From Halorientalis persicus (lineage in GTDB: Archaea; Halobacteriota; Halobacteria; Halobacteriales; Haloarculaceae): a DNA stretch of 64,000 nt. The position numbers and the translations under genes were made by a program. Every line of letters starts with the position of its first letter. The stretch's first letter is position 1. Positions 31,594 to 42,308 of this stretch are shown here, one piece after another. Below the pieces are notes generated by a model. It was not told where the DNA came from. It searched no databases and saw only the letters and a program-made list of their open reading frames with translations. The stretch spans positions 124,001 through 188,000 of the forward strand of contig NZ_FOCX01000006.1 in the NCBI RefSeq assembly GCF_900110215.1, given 5' to 3'.

Positions 31594-33987
31594 GTGTTCA
31601 GCCCTCCATCCACACGCACAGCGGTCGGATCGACAGTCGTATTGCTCGCGCTCTGTCTCGTCGCCGTCGGCCCGGCGGCAGGCACAGCGTCGGCGGACGC
31701 ACAGACGGCGACGCCCGAGATCAATCGCACGCTGGACGGGACGGCGGTCTTCAGTGCGGCGCGGACGGCCGACGGCGGGCTCGTCCTGGGCGGCACGACT
31801 GACTACCGTCACGGGAACGCGACCCTGACGAAACTCGCGGCGGACGGGTCGACCGCGTGGACGCGCCGGTACGAGACGGACAACCGGAGCAGCGTCGTCG
31901 CGGTCGAGCCGGGGCCGGACGGCTCGCTCTACCTGTTGCAGCTCTCGGTCGGCGACTCGGCGACGCCGACGCCTGGAAGTTACGCGCTCTCGCTGATCCG
32001 GGCGTCGCCCGACGGGAACCTGTCCTGGCGGCAGTCCCTCGACGGAGCGCGGACCGTCGGCGCGACCAGTGGGCTGGCGGTGACCGAGACCGGCCCCGCA
32101 CTCGTCGGGGCGGCACCCGACGAGGACGGACTGGAACTGACACAGTACGGGACCGACGGGAGCCTGGTCTGGAACCGGACCTACGACGTGCGGGCCGCGC
32201 CGCGGACCCTGACTGCCACCGACGACGGGTTCCTGATGGCCGGAACGGTCGGTTTCTCGGATCCCTGGGTCATGCGGACCGACGCGTCCGGGGCGGTCAC
32301 GACGAACCGGACCTTCGAGGGCCTCGATCCCGAGACCGTCGCCGGCGTGGTGCCGACCGACGACGGATTCGTCGTGGCCGGGACCTACCGCGCGGACTTC
32401 GGCGAGGCGAACCCGTGGGCGGCGTCGGTCGGTGCGGACGGCGTGCCGCGCTGGAGTCGCGTCTACGCGACGAGCGAGTCGGACTCGGTACAGGACGTGT
32501 TTCCGACCGAGGACGGGGTCGCGCTCGTCGCCAGTGACGCCTTCGACGAGTCGTCGGCGACCACGTTCGTCGGCGTCGGTGCCGACGGGAGCCAGCAGTT
32601 CACCGAGACGGTCCGGGGCGTCGAGCGGCCCACCGTCGTCCCCGGTGACGACCGGCGCGTCACCCTCGTCGGCTGGAACGGCTCCCCCGTGCCCGACGGG
32701 ACGGTCGCCAGCGTCGTCCGCGACGTGACGTGGCCGGCCGCGACCGACGGGACCGGTCTCGACCCCGACGCGCAGGCCGCCTCCGATGAATCGTACTACC
32801 GCGGGCAGGACCTCCGCTTCGCGGTGCCACAGCGTCTCGGTGACAGCTTCGAACTCGTCGCGGTCCCCGGCGAGTACGACGAGTTCGAGCCCCACGTCGT
32901 CCGACGCGTCGAGCGCCGTCCGAACCAGCCCATGGCCGTCGAGTCGGCGACGCTCGACGCCGGCCGGTACTACCTGCGGACGGCCGACGGCGACCCGGTC
33001 GCCCTCTACGACGACGCGGCCTACCGGACCGACGACCCAACGGACGCGACCTTCGAGGTCGAGGAACAGTCCCTCGACGTTCGGGCGTGGTCGCCGCCGT
33101 GGGACGTGCGGGAGACACGGGACGGCGAACCCGGCCCGTATCCCGTGGCCCGGGGCAGCGACGAGGCGACCTACGTCGACCGGGCGGCGGGTGAGTCAGA
33201 CATCACGTTCGTCGTCGACTCGGATCGCTCCGACTACGGACTGTCGGTGAGCGCCGATCGGTTCCGGGGCGAGCAGGCCGACGCCGCGACGCTCCGCGCG
33301 ATGTTCGCGGACAACGACGCGTTCCAGGGGATCGAGACGGTCCACGGAACGCCCACCGCCCGGTTCTCGGTCGACGCCGAGGCGAACGTCACCGTCGCGG
33401 TCGACGGCGTCGACGCCGGGCTGTACGACCTCCGGTTCCGGGCCACCGACACGGCCGATGGTGGTGCCACGGCGGAGACGCGAATCGTGGTCGGAAACGC
33501 GTCACCGCGGCCGATCACCGTGTCGCTGAACCGGAGTTCGCTCGAACTGCCCGTCGACGGTCGCGCGGCCGCGAACGTTACGGTCGACGGGCTCTCGGCA
33601 GGCGTTGGTGCGATGTCGATGAGCGCGTACCGGACGGACCAGCCGGCGGTCACCCTCTCGATGGAGACGATGGTCAACGCCACGTCCGCCAGCGCGGGCG
33701 CGGGTCGCTCGACGGACCACGCCGACGCGTCCGCCCAGGCGTTCGACGCGAACACGTCGACCGGCACCGTCACCGTCGGGACGCTCGGCGTCACCGCCGA
33801 CGCGCGCACCGTCGACCCCGAGGGCCCCTCGACGAACACCGTCCGGTACCGGATCGACTGGATCGTCGACGAGAACGGTCGGCCCTACACCGTCCCGGGT
33901 GGACGGAACGTGACGGTCGCGATCACGAACGTGTCCGCGGCGACCGACGAGGACCGGGACGTGGATGCACCGCGGCGGCACCCGTAG
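31594..33987 (+). CDS. Large secreted beta-rich (propeller-like) protein
   Basis: A protein of 797 residues. The GTG start is followed by a Sec-type signal peptide (TAVGSTVVLLALCLVAVGPAAGTASA) with likely cleavage near residue 35. Residues about 40-390 contain repeats of the type TxDGGxxxxG, with W/Y spaced about 45-50 residues apart (RTADGGLVLGGT, TATDDGFLMAGT, PTDDGFVVAGTY), consistent with a beta-propeller of WD40/PQQ-like kind. The rest is beta-rich, Ig-like in look. No lipobox, LPxTG-like or PGF-CTERM anchor is visible at the end. Function unknown; an extracellular binding protein is plausible. Confidence 0.8.
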   Translation: MFSPPSTRTAVGSTVVLLALCLVAVGPAAGTASADAQTATPEINRTLDGTAVFSAARTADGGLVLGGTTDYRHGNATLTKLAADGSTAWTRRYETDNRSSVVAVEPGPDGSLYLLQLSVGDSATPTPGSYALSLIRASPDGNLSWRQSLDGARTVGATSGLAVTETGPALVGAAPDEDGLELTQYGTDGSLVWNRTYDVRAAPRTLTATDDGFLMAGTVGFSDPWVMRTDASGAVTTNRTFEGLDPETVAGVVPTDDGFVVAGTYRADFGEANPWAASVGADGVPRWSRVYATSESDSVQDVFPTEDGVALVASDAFDESSATTFVGVGADGSQQFTETVRGVERPTVVPGDDRRVTLVGWNGSPVPDGTVASVVRDVTWPAATDGTGLDPDAQAASDESYYRGQDLRFAVPQRLGDSFELVAVPGEYDEFEPHVVRRVERRPNQPMAVESATLDAGRYYLRTADGDPVALYDDAAYRTDDPTDATFEVEEQSLDVRAWSPPWDVRETRDGEPGPYPVARGSDEATYVDRAAGESDITFVVDSDRSDYGLSVSADRFRGEQADAATLRAMFADNDAFQGIETVHGTPTARFSVDAEANVTVAVDGVDAGLYDLRFRATDTADGGATAETRIVVGNASPRPITVSLNRSSLELPVDGRAAANVTVDGLSAGVGAMSMSAYRTDQPAVTLSMETMVNATSASAGAGRSTDHADASAQAFDANTSTGTVTVGTLGVTADARTVDPEGPSTNTVRYRIDWIVDENGRPYTVPGGRNVTVAITNVSAATDEDRDVDAPRRHP

Positions 33988-34050
33988 GGCCAGTCCGACC
34001 CCGCCACTCCGACAGAACCGTTAAGCGCGCCCCGTGTGTAATTGACTGCC

Positions 34051-35751
<1,701 letters not shown>

Positions 35752-35810
35752 GTGTGTCTCGGGCCGAACTGTCCCGTACTTTGATGCTGGTTCCGTTCCT
35801 CGGGGAGAGC

Positions 35811-35891
35811 ATGACTGACCGAACGACGCGCTCTATCCTGTCTGCAGGTGGCCCTCGTCACGCCAGCACTCGGGTTGCAGCCCAGGGATGA
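35811..35891 (+). CDS. 26-residue leader reading frame coupled to the histidine kinase
   Basis: ATG at 35811 opens a 26-codon frame (MTDRTTRSILSAGG...) whose TGA overlaps the kinase ATG as ATGA. A GGGAG motif precedes it and a TACTTTGATG element lies 25-34 nt upstream. It could be a leader peptide providing translational coupling, or chance. Confidence 0.3.
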   Translation: MTDRTTRSILSAGGPRHASTRVAAQG

Positions 35892-38233
35892 CGGCGCGAC
35901 TCACGACGCGGATCGTCGCCGACGCCGATCCCGTCCGCAGTGACGTTCTTCGGGTCCTCGAAACCGTCTACGACCATGTGGCTGTCCCCGACGACGGGAC
36001 GACGCCGGACTGTGTGGTCGCCGTCGCGCCGCTCCCGGACTCCGAGTGGGACGCGCTCGGTGACAGGGATGGCGTGCCGCTCGTCGTGCTCACGACGCCG
36101 TCCGACGCGCCGAGCGTTCGCCCTCGGGCGTCCGAAGTCGACGCCACCGACCTGGTGGTCGCCGACGAAGACCGCTACACGGCGCTGGCCAATCGTGTGC
36201 GTGGCGTCGTTCAGGGACGGCGAACCTGCGACGACTCGCCGGCTCCCGACGTGCCCGCCGACGGTCGGTACCTCCGTGACCTCTACGACGTGGCGACCGA
36301 CGAGACGCTCCCCTTCGAGGAGAAGGCCGACCGCATCCTCGGCATCGGCCTCGACAGGCTGGGCGTCGAGAACGCGCACCTCTCGACCATCGACCGCGAC
36401 CCGGAACGGTACGAGGTGGTCGCGAGCGTCGGCCAGTTACCGATCGAACCCAGCGAATTGATGGACCTCCCGACGACGTTCTGCCGGCGAACCATCGAGT
36501 CCGAGGACGTGCTGGCGTTCAACCACGCCGCCGAGCAGGGCTGGGCTGACGACCCGGCCTACGAGGAACACGACATCGAGTGTTATCTCGGGGCCCGCAT
36601 CACGGTCGGCGGATCGCTGTACGGCACGGTCTGTTTCATGGATCGGTCGCCACACGGCCCCTTCAGCGAGGCCGAGCAGGCGTTCGTCAGCCTCGTCGCC
36701 CGCTGGCTCAGCCACGAACTCGAACGGACGCGCCGGGGGGCGGCCCTGGACGCGCTCCACGACGGCACCGCCGATCTGATGCGGGCGACGACGGTCGAGT
36801 CGGTCTGTGACACGGCCGCCGGGGTCGCCGTGGCCACCCTCGACGCGCCACGGACGCGTGTCTGGCTCGTGGACGACGGTCCCGGGACGACACTCCGGGC
36901 GGCCGCGAGCCACGGCTGTCCGACCGACCCCGACCCGCTCGACCGGGCCGACGGCGAGGGGGAGCGCCTCTGGGAAGCCCTGGACGGCGGCGAACTGTGC
37001 CAGTACCACGACGCCGACGGGCTGGACGGGACCGGATTCACCGGAACCTCCCGGAGCCTGCTGGTCGTACCGCTCGGTACCGAGGGCGTGCTGGTCGCCG
37101 GGTCGGGGACGACCGCGGCCTTCGACGAGATCCACCGGTCGATGGCCGGGATGCTCGGATCCAACGTCGTGGCTGCCCTCGAACGGACCGAGTGGATCGA
37201 CCGGCTCCGGACCGCGCGCGAGCGGTTCAGGCGGATGTTCGAGTCGGCCAGCGACGGCCTGCTCCTGGTCGAGCCCGACGCCGACGCCATCGTCGACTGC
37301 AACGACCGAGTGTGTGAACTGCTGGGCTACGACCGGTCGAACCTGCGGACGATCGCGCTCTCGACGATCTGTCGGGACGACCTCGAGGAGTTCCGGCGAC
37401 TCGTGGCGACCGCACTCGACGCCGGCCGTGCGCGAGCCGACGACCTCCTCCTCCGGCACCGCGACGGCGGCCGCATCCCGGTCGAGGTGTCGGCCGCCCA
37501 ACTCGAACTCGACGGGCAAGATCACGTCCTCGCGAGCATCCGCGACGTGCGCGACCGGAACCACCGCGAACAGGCCCTGAGCGTCTTCAACCGCGTCCTC
37601 CGGCACAACATCCGCAACGACATGAACGTCATCATCGGCCGGGCCTCCATGCTCGAAGACGCGCTGGCGTCGGGCGACCAGCAGGCCCACCTCGCGCGCA
37701 TCCTCGAGACGGCCCGGAACCTGACCGAACTGGGTGAGAAAGCCCGGACGTTCGGGCAACTCGACGACCGCGACCCCGACGCCGACAGCGTCGAGATCGG
37801 CCCGCTGATCGACCGGGTCCGCGACTCGTTGACCACCGAGTACCCCGACGCGAGGCTCGTCGTGCGGGGTGACGCCGACGCCGTAGCCGCCGTCGAACCG
37901 ACGCTCGACGTGGCCGTCCGGGAGTTGCTGGAGAACGCGATCAAGCACGCGACCACCGACGCGCCGACCGTCGAGGTCGACATCGACAGCGACGGGGACG
38001 CGGTGACGATCCGGATCGCCGACGAAGGGCCCGGCCTCCCCGAACAGGACCGAGCCGTGCTGGCGGGCGGCTCCGAGACGCCGCTGGATCACGGCAGCGG
38101 GCTCGGGCTGTGGCTGGCCAACTGGGTCGTCACCGCCGCCGGGGGCTCGATCTCGGTCCCCGAGGCCGGCCCGGACGGGTCGGTCGTGGTGATGTCGCTC
38201 CCCGTCGGTCCAGGCGCGACTGCCGACCGCTGA
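35888..38233 (+). CDS. Multi-sensor histidine kinase (receiver-like, GAF, GAF, PAS, HATPase)
   Basis: A protein of 781 residues without membrane segments. Residues 1-115 look like a degenerate receiver domain (PDCVVAVAPL, GVPLVVLTTPSDA) that lacks clear acidic phosphorylation residues. GAF domains follow at about 130-280 and 285-430, then PAS at about 445-555. The H-box LRHNIRNDMNVIIG (His near 573) is of the haloarchaeal type. The ATPase has ELLENAIKHA, ADEGPGLP and GSGLGLWLAN. It should autophosphorylate in response to cytoplasmic signals. No response regulator is adjacent, which is usual in haloarchaea. Confidence 0.9.
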   Translation: MTARLTTRIVADADPVRSDVLRVLETVYDHVAVPDDGTTPDCVVAVAPLPDSEWDALGDRDGVPLVVLTTPSDAPSVRPRASEVDATDLVVADEDRYTALANRVRGVVQGRRTCDDSPAPDVPADGRYLRDLYDVATDETLPFEEKADRILGIGLDRLGVENAHLSTIDRDPERYEVVASVGQLPIEPSELMDLPTTFCRRTIESEDVLAFNHAAEQGWADDPAYEEHDIECYLGARITVGGSLYGTVCFMDRSPHGPFSEAEQAFVSLVARWLSHELERTRRGAALDALHDGTADLMRATTVESVCDTAAGVAVATLDAPRTRVWLVDDGPGTTLRAAASHGCPTDPDPLDRADGEGERLWEALDGGELCQYHDADGLDGTGFTGTSRSLLVVPLGTEGVLVAGSGTTAAFDEIHRSMAGMLGSNVVAALERTEWIDRLRTARERFRRMFESASDGLLLVEPDADAIVDCNDRVCELLGYDRSNLRTIALSTICRDDLEEFRRLVATALDAGRARADDLLLRHRDGGRIPVEVSAAQLELDGQDHVLASIRDVRDRNHREQALSVFNRVLRHNIRNDMNVIIGRASMLEDALASGDQQAHLARILETARNLTELGEKARTFGQLDDRDPDADSVEIGPLIDRVRDSLTTEYPDARLVVRGDADAVAAVEPTLDVAVRELLENAIKHATTDAPTVEVDIDSDGDAVTIRIADEGPGLPEQDRAVLAGGSETPLDHGSGLGLWLANWVVTAAGGSISVPEAGPDGSVVVMSLPVGPGATADR

Positions 38234-38274
38234 GAGTCGAACGGTCGTTCCCAGGAGGCGGGACCGTCGAAAAC

Positions 38275-38282
38275 TACTATTA
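38275..38282 (+). promoter_or_regulatory. TATA-like box of the 38309 acyl-CoA synthetase
   Basis: TACTATTA lies 27-34 nt before the ATG at 38309, in leaderless geometry, and supports that start. Confidence 0.5.
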
Positions 38283-38308
38283 GGTTTTCCCCCGTTTTGC
38301 GAGCCGCG

Positions 38309-39925
38309 ATGGAAAAACCACTGCTGGTCACGGACTTTCTGGACCGGGCACGACGCCACTACGGTGACGAGGAAGCCGTCGTCGCGACGACCGGGGAGCG
38401 GTACAGTTACGACGAACTGGGCGCACGCGCCGACGGGTTCTCGGCGTTTCTGCAGGATCGCGGTATCGAGAAGGGCGACCGCGTGGCGGTACTGGACCCG
38501 AACACTCACTACCACCTCGAAGCCGCCTACGGGAGTATGCAGGTGGGTGCGGTCCACACCCCGCTGAACTACCGGCTGGTTCCCGAGGACTTCGAGTACA
38601 TCCTGCGCGACGCGGAGGTCGACGTGATCTACGCCGACCACGAGTACGCCGACCGGATCGAGGCCGTCCGGGACGACGTGCCGACCGAGACGTTCGTCAC
38701 GAACGACCCCGAGGCCGTCGACGGCGACTGGGAGTCGTTCGACGACGTGATCGACGCCGCCGGCACCGACTACGACCGGCCCGAGATGGACGAGGACGAC
38801 GACATCACGATCAACTACACGTCGGGGACGACCGGCGACCCCAAGGGCGTCGTCCGGACCCACCGGACCGAGACGCTCCACGCCTACCTCATCTCGGTCC
38901 ATCAGGAGATCCGGGACGACGACGTGTACCTCTGGACGCTGCCGATGTTCCACGTCAACGGCTGGGGCCACATCTACGCCGTCACCGGCATGGGTGCGAC
39001 CCACGTCTGTACCCGCGGGGTCGACGCCGGGTGGATCTTCGAGACCGTCGCCGAGGAAGACGTGTCCTACCTCTGTGGTGCGCCGACGGTGCTGAATATG
39101 CTCTCCGATCACTACGAGAGCGAGGACGGCGACGTGGCCACTACGGGCGCGAACGACGTGCGAATCGCCACCGCCGGGAGCGCGCCGCCGGAGGCGACCA
39201 TCCGCACAGTGGAAGACGAGTTCGGCTGGCACCTGAAACACGTCTACGGCGCGACCGAGACCGGCCCGCTCATCACCACGTCCGACGCTCGTCGGCTGTA
39301 CGACGACAGCGACGCCCGCTTCAAGGTCAAGAAGCGACAGGGTCTTGGCTATCTCGGGACCGACGTGCGCGTCGTCGACGAGAACGGCGAGGAAGTCGCC
39401 TGGGACGACGAGACAATCGGCGAGGTGGTCGTCCGGGGCAACCAGGTGATGGATCGGTACTGGAACAAGCCCGACGCCACCGAGGAGGCCTTCACCGACC
39501 GCATCGAGGGCTACTATCACACCGGCGACCTCGGCGTGGTCGACGACAACGGGATGATCTCGATCCAGGACCGCAAGAAAGACATCATCATCTCGGGCGG
39601 GGAGAACATCTCCAGCATCGAACTCGAGGACACGCTCTACGAACACGACGCGGTGAGTCAGGTCGCGGTCATCCCCGCGCCCAGCGAGGAGTGGGGCGAG
39701 ACGCCCAAGGCCTTCGTCGTCCCGGCCAACGACGACCCCGAGAACCCGCCGGTCTCGACGGACGAACTCAAGGAGTTCTGTGAGTCACGGCTGGCCGGCT
39801 ACAAGGTCGTCCGCCGGTTCGAGTTCGTCGAGGAACTCCCGACGACGGCGACGGGGAAGATACAGAAATACGAGTTGCGCGAGCAGGAGTGGGACGACGA
39901 GGACAGCATGGTCGGGCAGGGCTAG
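38309..39925 (+). CDS. Acyl-CoA synthetase (AMP-forming), FadD-like
   Basis: A protein of 538 residues in the ANL superfamily: NYTSGTTGDPKGVVRTH near residue 170, YGATETGP near 314, YYHTGDLGVVDDNGMISIQDRKKDIIISGGENIS near 405-435, and catalytic Lys in TATGKIQKYELRE near 515. It activates a fatty or related acid to the CoA ester. It differs from the other two synthetases in the window mainly in the hinge region, so it is not a recent duplicate. It is convergent with the small membrane-protein gene, with 4 bp between the stops. Confidence 0.9.
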   Translation: MEKPLLVTDFLDRARRHYGDEEAVVATTGERYSYDELGARADGFSAFLQDRGIEKGDRVAVLDPNTHYHLEAAYGSMQVGAVHTPLNYRLVPEDFEYILRDAEVDVIYADHEYADRIEAVRDDVPTETFVTNDPEAVDGDWESFDDVIDAAGTDYDRPEMDEDDDITINYTSGTTGDPKGVVRTHRTETLHAYLISVHQEIRDDDVYLWTLPMFHVNGWGHIYAVTGMGATHVCTRGVDAGWIFETVAEEDVSYLCGAPTVLNMLSDHYESEDGDVATTGANDVRIATAGSAPPEATIRTVEDEFGWHLKHVYGATETGPLITTSDARRLYDDSDARFKVKKRQGLGYLGTDVRVVDENGEEVAWDDETIGEVVVRGNQVMDRYWNKPDATEEAFTDRIEGYYHTGDLGVVDDNGMISIQDRKKDIIISGGENISSIELEDTLYEHDAVSQVAVIPAPSEEWGETPKAFVVPANDDPENPPVSTDELKEFCESRLAGYKVVRRFEFVEELPTTATGKIQKYELREQEWDDEDSMVGQG

Positions 39926-39929
39926 AGCG

Positions 39930-40205
39930 TCAGTCGCTGCTCGCGTACCGATCCGAGACGTAGATCACCAGCCCGAGCATGATGCCCAGGCCGATAGCGA
40001 CCGTCAGCATCCCGTACAGGGCGGTTCCAAACGCGTTCGGTGGCAACTGGATGAACCCGAGCAGTTCCGGATCCAGGTCCTCGGGCCGGGCGTTCCCGAG
40101 TATGAATCCCATCACGCCGGCGATGGCGACGATGACGACGTAGATGAACAGCACGACGCGATTGCCCGGACGATCGGTCGGGGAACGGGTAACCGTGTCT
40201 GTCAT
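39930..40205 (-). CDS. Small two-helix membrane protein
   Basis: A protein of 91 residues with two membrane helices (about 17-37 and 63-83) joined by a Pro/Glu loop (NARPEDLDPELLGFIQLPPN). It resembles small haloarchaeal proteins found near haem-copper oxidase genes, which I recall only loosely. It is divergent from the 28-residue peptide gene at 40260. Function unknown. Confidence 0.75.
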   Translation of the reverse strand: MTDTVTRSPTDRPGNRVVLFIYVVIVAIAGVMGFILGNARPEDLDPELLGFIQLPPNAFGTALYGMLTVAIGLGIMLGLVIYVSDRYASSD

Positions 40206-40259
40206 TGACCGAACTTGGAGACGAAGGTAATTAGCCGTTTCACTTCCTACGTAGTAGTA

Positions 40260-40346
40260 ATGTCCGAAAAAGACCTGCTCTTTCTCGTCCTGGCCGGGAT
40301 CGCGCTGCTGATGTTCGTGACGGGGTTCGTGCTGGTCGTCAGCTGA
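40260..40346 (+). CDS. 28-residue single-helix membrane peptide
   Basis: MSEKDLLFLVLAGIALLMF followed by VTGFVLVVS: a short acidic/basic start, then one membrane helix to the end. It lies alone between two genes in a 190-bp gap. Such short helices accompany haem-copper oxidases and other respiratory complexes. A TAATTAG-type AT-rich stretch at 40231-40237 may be the promoter. The start is the only ATG possible. Confidence 0.5.
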   Translation: MSEKDLLFLVLAGIALLMFVTGFVLVVS

Positions 40347-40394
40347 GCCGGTGGGTCGCTGCGAGCAACCCGAAAATGTAGAAGATCGACGCTG

Positions 40395-40895
40395 TTACTC
40401 GACGACGACAGCGCCGTGCATACCGTTCGCGCTGTGGGGGTTACAGTAGTAAGTGTAGTTCCCCGTCTCCTCGAAGGTGTGTGAGAAGGTCGAACCGGCG
40501 CTGGACTGGAGTTCGCTCTCGAAGGCGTCGTCGTTCGAGATGACGTTGTGTGAACCGCCGTTGCCCGTCCAGACCCAGACCACTTCGGTTCCGGGGGAGA
40601 CGACGACTGCGGCGGGATCGAATCCGTAGCCGAGGTCGCCGACACCGACGCTGACCTCGATGGAATCCTGGCCGGTCATGTCGACTGCACTGCCATCGTA
40701 GCCGTTCGCATCGTTCTCGTTCAGGTAGGTGTCGACCTCGCTGGGGGCGCTGACGGTCTCGTCACCGCCGCCACTGCCGGTCGGGGTGTCGTCCCCGCCA
40801 CCGTCACCGTTGTTCCCACCGCCGCCGCTACAGCCCGCGAGCGCGCCTGCCACTGTCATCGCTCCGATACCACGCACGAACGTACGTCTCTCCAT
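40395..40895 (-). CDS. Halocyanin-type blue copper lipoprotein
   Basis: A protein of 166 residues. A Tat-type N-terminus (MERRTFVRG) leads to a lipobox (ALAGC, Cys22), so it is an exported lipoprotein. A Gly/Asp-rich linker (25-50) follows, then a plastocyanin fold. Copper ligands are visible as H116 (GSHNV), C151, H154 and M159 in YYCNPHSANGM. It carries electrons at the outer face of the membrane. The ATG at 40895 is chosen because the RR motif follows directly. It lies next to the SAM gene but on the opposite strand. Confidence 0.92.
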   Translation of the reverse strand: MERRTFVRGIGAMTVAGALAGCSGGGGNNGDGGGDDTPTGSGGGDETVSAPSEVDTYLNENDANGYDGSAVDMTGQDSIEVSVGVGDLGYGFDPAAVVVSPGTEVVWVWTGNGGSHNVISNDDAFESELQSSAGSTFSHTFEETGNYTYYCNPHSANGMHGAVVVE

Positions 40896-41072
40896 GTCTC
40901 TGGTCACCTCGGTAGAGACTCAGGGATGAACACGGGTAAAGAGAAGGATCCGTTCCCAGGGTGTGAAAACGTACAGTGGCTGTTTGTGAACGTGTTCCCT
41001 TCGATCACGTATGTCGCCGAGACTGCAGACAGACGCCCGCAGTATCGTGGGTCGTGACCGGTCGCCGACGGC

Positions 41073-41080
41073 GGAGGTGA
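41073..41080 (+). promoter_or_regulatory. Ribosome binding site of the radical SAM gene
   Basis: GGAGGTGA is a perfect anti-16S match, 4 nt before the ATG at 41085. Since most transcripts here look leaderless, this fixes the start and shows a leader of at least 12 nt. Confidence 0.75.
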
Positions 41081-41084
41081 CCCG

Positions 41085-42305
41085 ATGATCTCGGTCAGCA
41101 AACTCCTCTGTGATCTGGACGCGGAGGGGGACGGCCTGCGCTACGACGCCGCCGACGAGTCCGACCGCGAGCAGATCCGCGAGGAGAAACAGCGCCGCCC
41201 GGTCGTCGTCTGGAACACCACGAAACAGTGCAACCTCTACTGTGACCACTGCTACGCCGCCGCCGACACCGAGTGTGCCCCTGGCGAACTCTCGACGGCC
41301 GAGGGGAAACGCCTGCTCGACGACCTGGCCGACTACGGCGTGCCCGTCGTGCTCTTCTCGGGCGGCGAACCGCTCGTCCGCGAGGACCTCGAAGAACTCG
41401 TCGCCTACGCCGCCGACAACGGCATCCGTCCGGTCCTCTCGACCAACGGGACGCTCATCACCGAGGAGCGTGCCCGCGATCTGAAGGCGGCCGGTCTCAA
41501 GTACGCCGGCGTCTCCGTCGACGGGCTCCCCGAGCGAAACGACGCGTTCCGCGGGCAGGACGGGGCCTTCGACGCCGCGCTCCGGGGCATCGAGGCCTGC
41601 CAGTCGGCCGGCCTCAAGACCGGCCTCCGGTACACCATCACGAAACACAACGCCGACGACCTCGAAGACGTGGTCGAGTTGCTCCACGACGCCGGCCTCG
41701 ACCGGTTCTGTTTCTACCATCTGGACTACGGGGGCCGCGGCGACGAGATTCAGGACGTGGACCTCACGCCCGCCGAGCGGCGCGAGGCCGTCCGGACCGT
41801 CTGTGACATGACCCGCGAGTACCACGCCCGCGGCGAGGAGATCGAGACGCTGCTCGTGGGCAACTACGCCGACGCCGGCTACCTCGTCGAGTACGCCCGC
41901 GAGCACCTGAGCGAGGCCGCGGCCGAGCGGATCTACCGGTACCTGCAGGTCAACGGCGGCGACCCGACCGGCGAGCGCGTCGCCGACGTGGACTACCAGG
42001 GCAACGTCCACCTCACCCAGTTCTGGCAGAACTACTCGCTGGGCAACGTCCGCGATCGGCCGTTCGGCGCGATCTGGGACGACGAGTCGAACCAGTTCCT
42101 GCAGAAACTGCGCAACCGCGAGGACCACCTCAAGGGCAAGTGTGCCGACTGTGCCTACCAGTCGGTCTGTCGGGGCGGCTCCCGCCTACGCGCGCTGTCG
42201 GTCCACGACGACCCCTTCGCCCCCGACCCGCAGTGTTACCTCCACGACGACGAGATCGAGGGGCAGAATCCGGTCTTCGACACTGGCCCCGAACCGGCGG
42301 ACTGA
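41085..42305 (+). CDS. Radical SAM/SPASM protein (AhbD/NirJ-like)
   Basis: A protein of 406 residues. The radical SAM cluster motif C49xxxC53xxC56 is in KQCNLYCDHCYA, GGEP near 94, and the barrel continues to about 280. A C-terminal SPASM domain has CADCAYQSVCRGG and a late Cys (PQCY), enough to bind a further 4Fe-4S cluster. The overall plan fits the AhbD/NirJ-type haem-pathway enzymes found in archaea that make haem from sirohaem; peptide-modifying enzymes share it too. No precursor peptide gene is seen. It is convergent with the helicase gene. Confidence 0.85.
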   Translation: MISVSKLLCDLDAEGDGLRYDAADESDREQIREEKQRRPVVVWNTTKQCNLYCDHCYAAADTECAPGELSTAEGKRLLDDLADYGVPVVLFSGGEPLVREDLEELVAYAADNGIRPVLSTNGTLITEERARDLKAAGLKYAGVSVDGLPERNDAFRGQDGAFDAALRGIEACQSAGLKTGLRYTITKHNADDLEDVVELLHDAGLDRFCFYHLDYGGRGDEIQDVDLTPAERREAVRTVCDMTREYHARGEEIETLLVGNYADAGYLVEYAREHLSEAAAERIYRYLQVNGGDPTGERVADVDYQGNVHLTQFWQNYSLGNVRDRPFGAIWDDESNQFLQKLRNREDHLKGKCADCAYQSVCRGGSRLRALSVHDDPFAPDPQCYLHDDEIEGQNPVFDTGPEPAD

Positions 42306-42308
42306 GTC

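Noticed and set aside
36437-39646. A frame of over 1000 codons antisense to the kinase and acyl-CoA synthetase genes
   Set aside because: High GC leaves few stop codons in the antisense frame. The product has no recognisable domain and spans two real genes.
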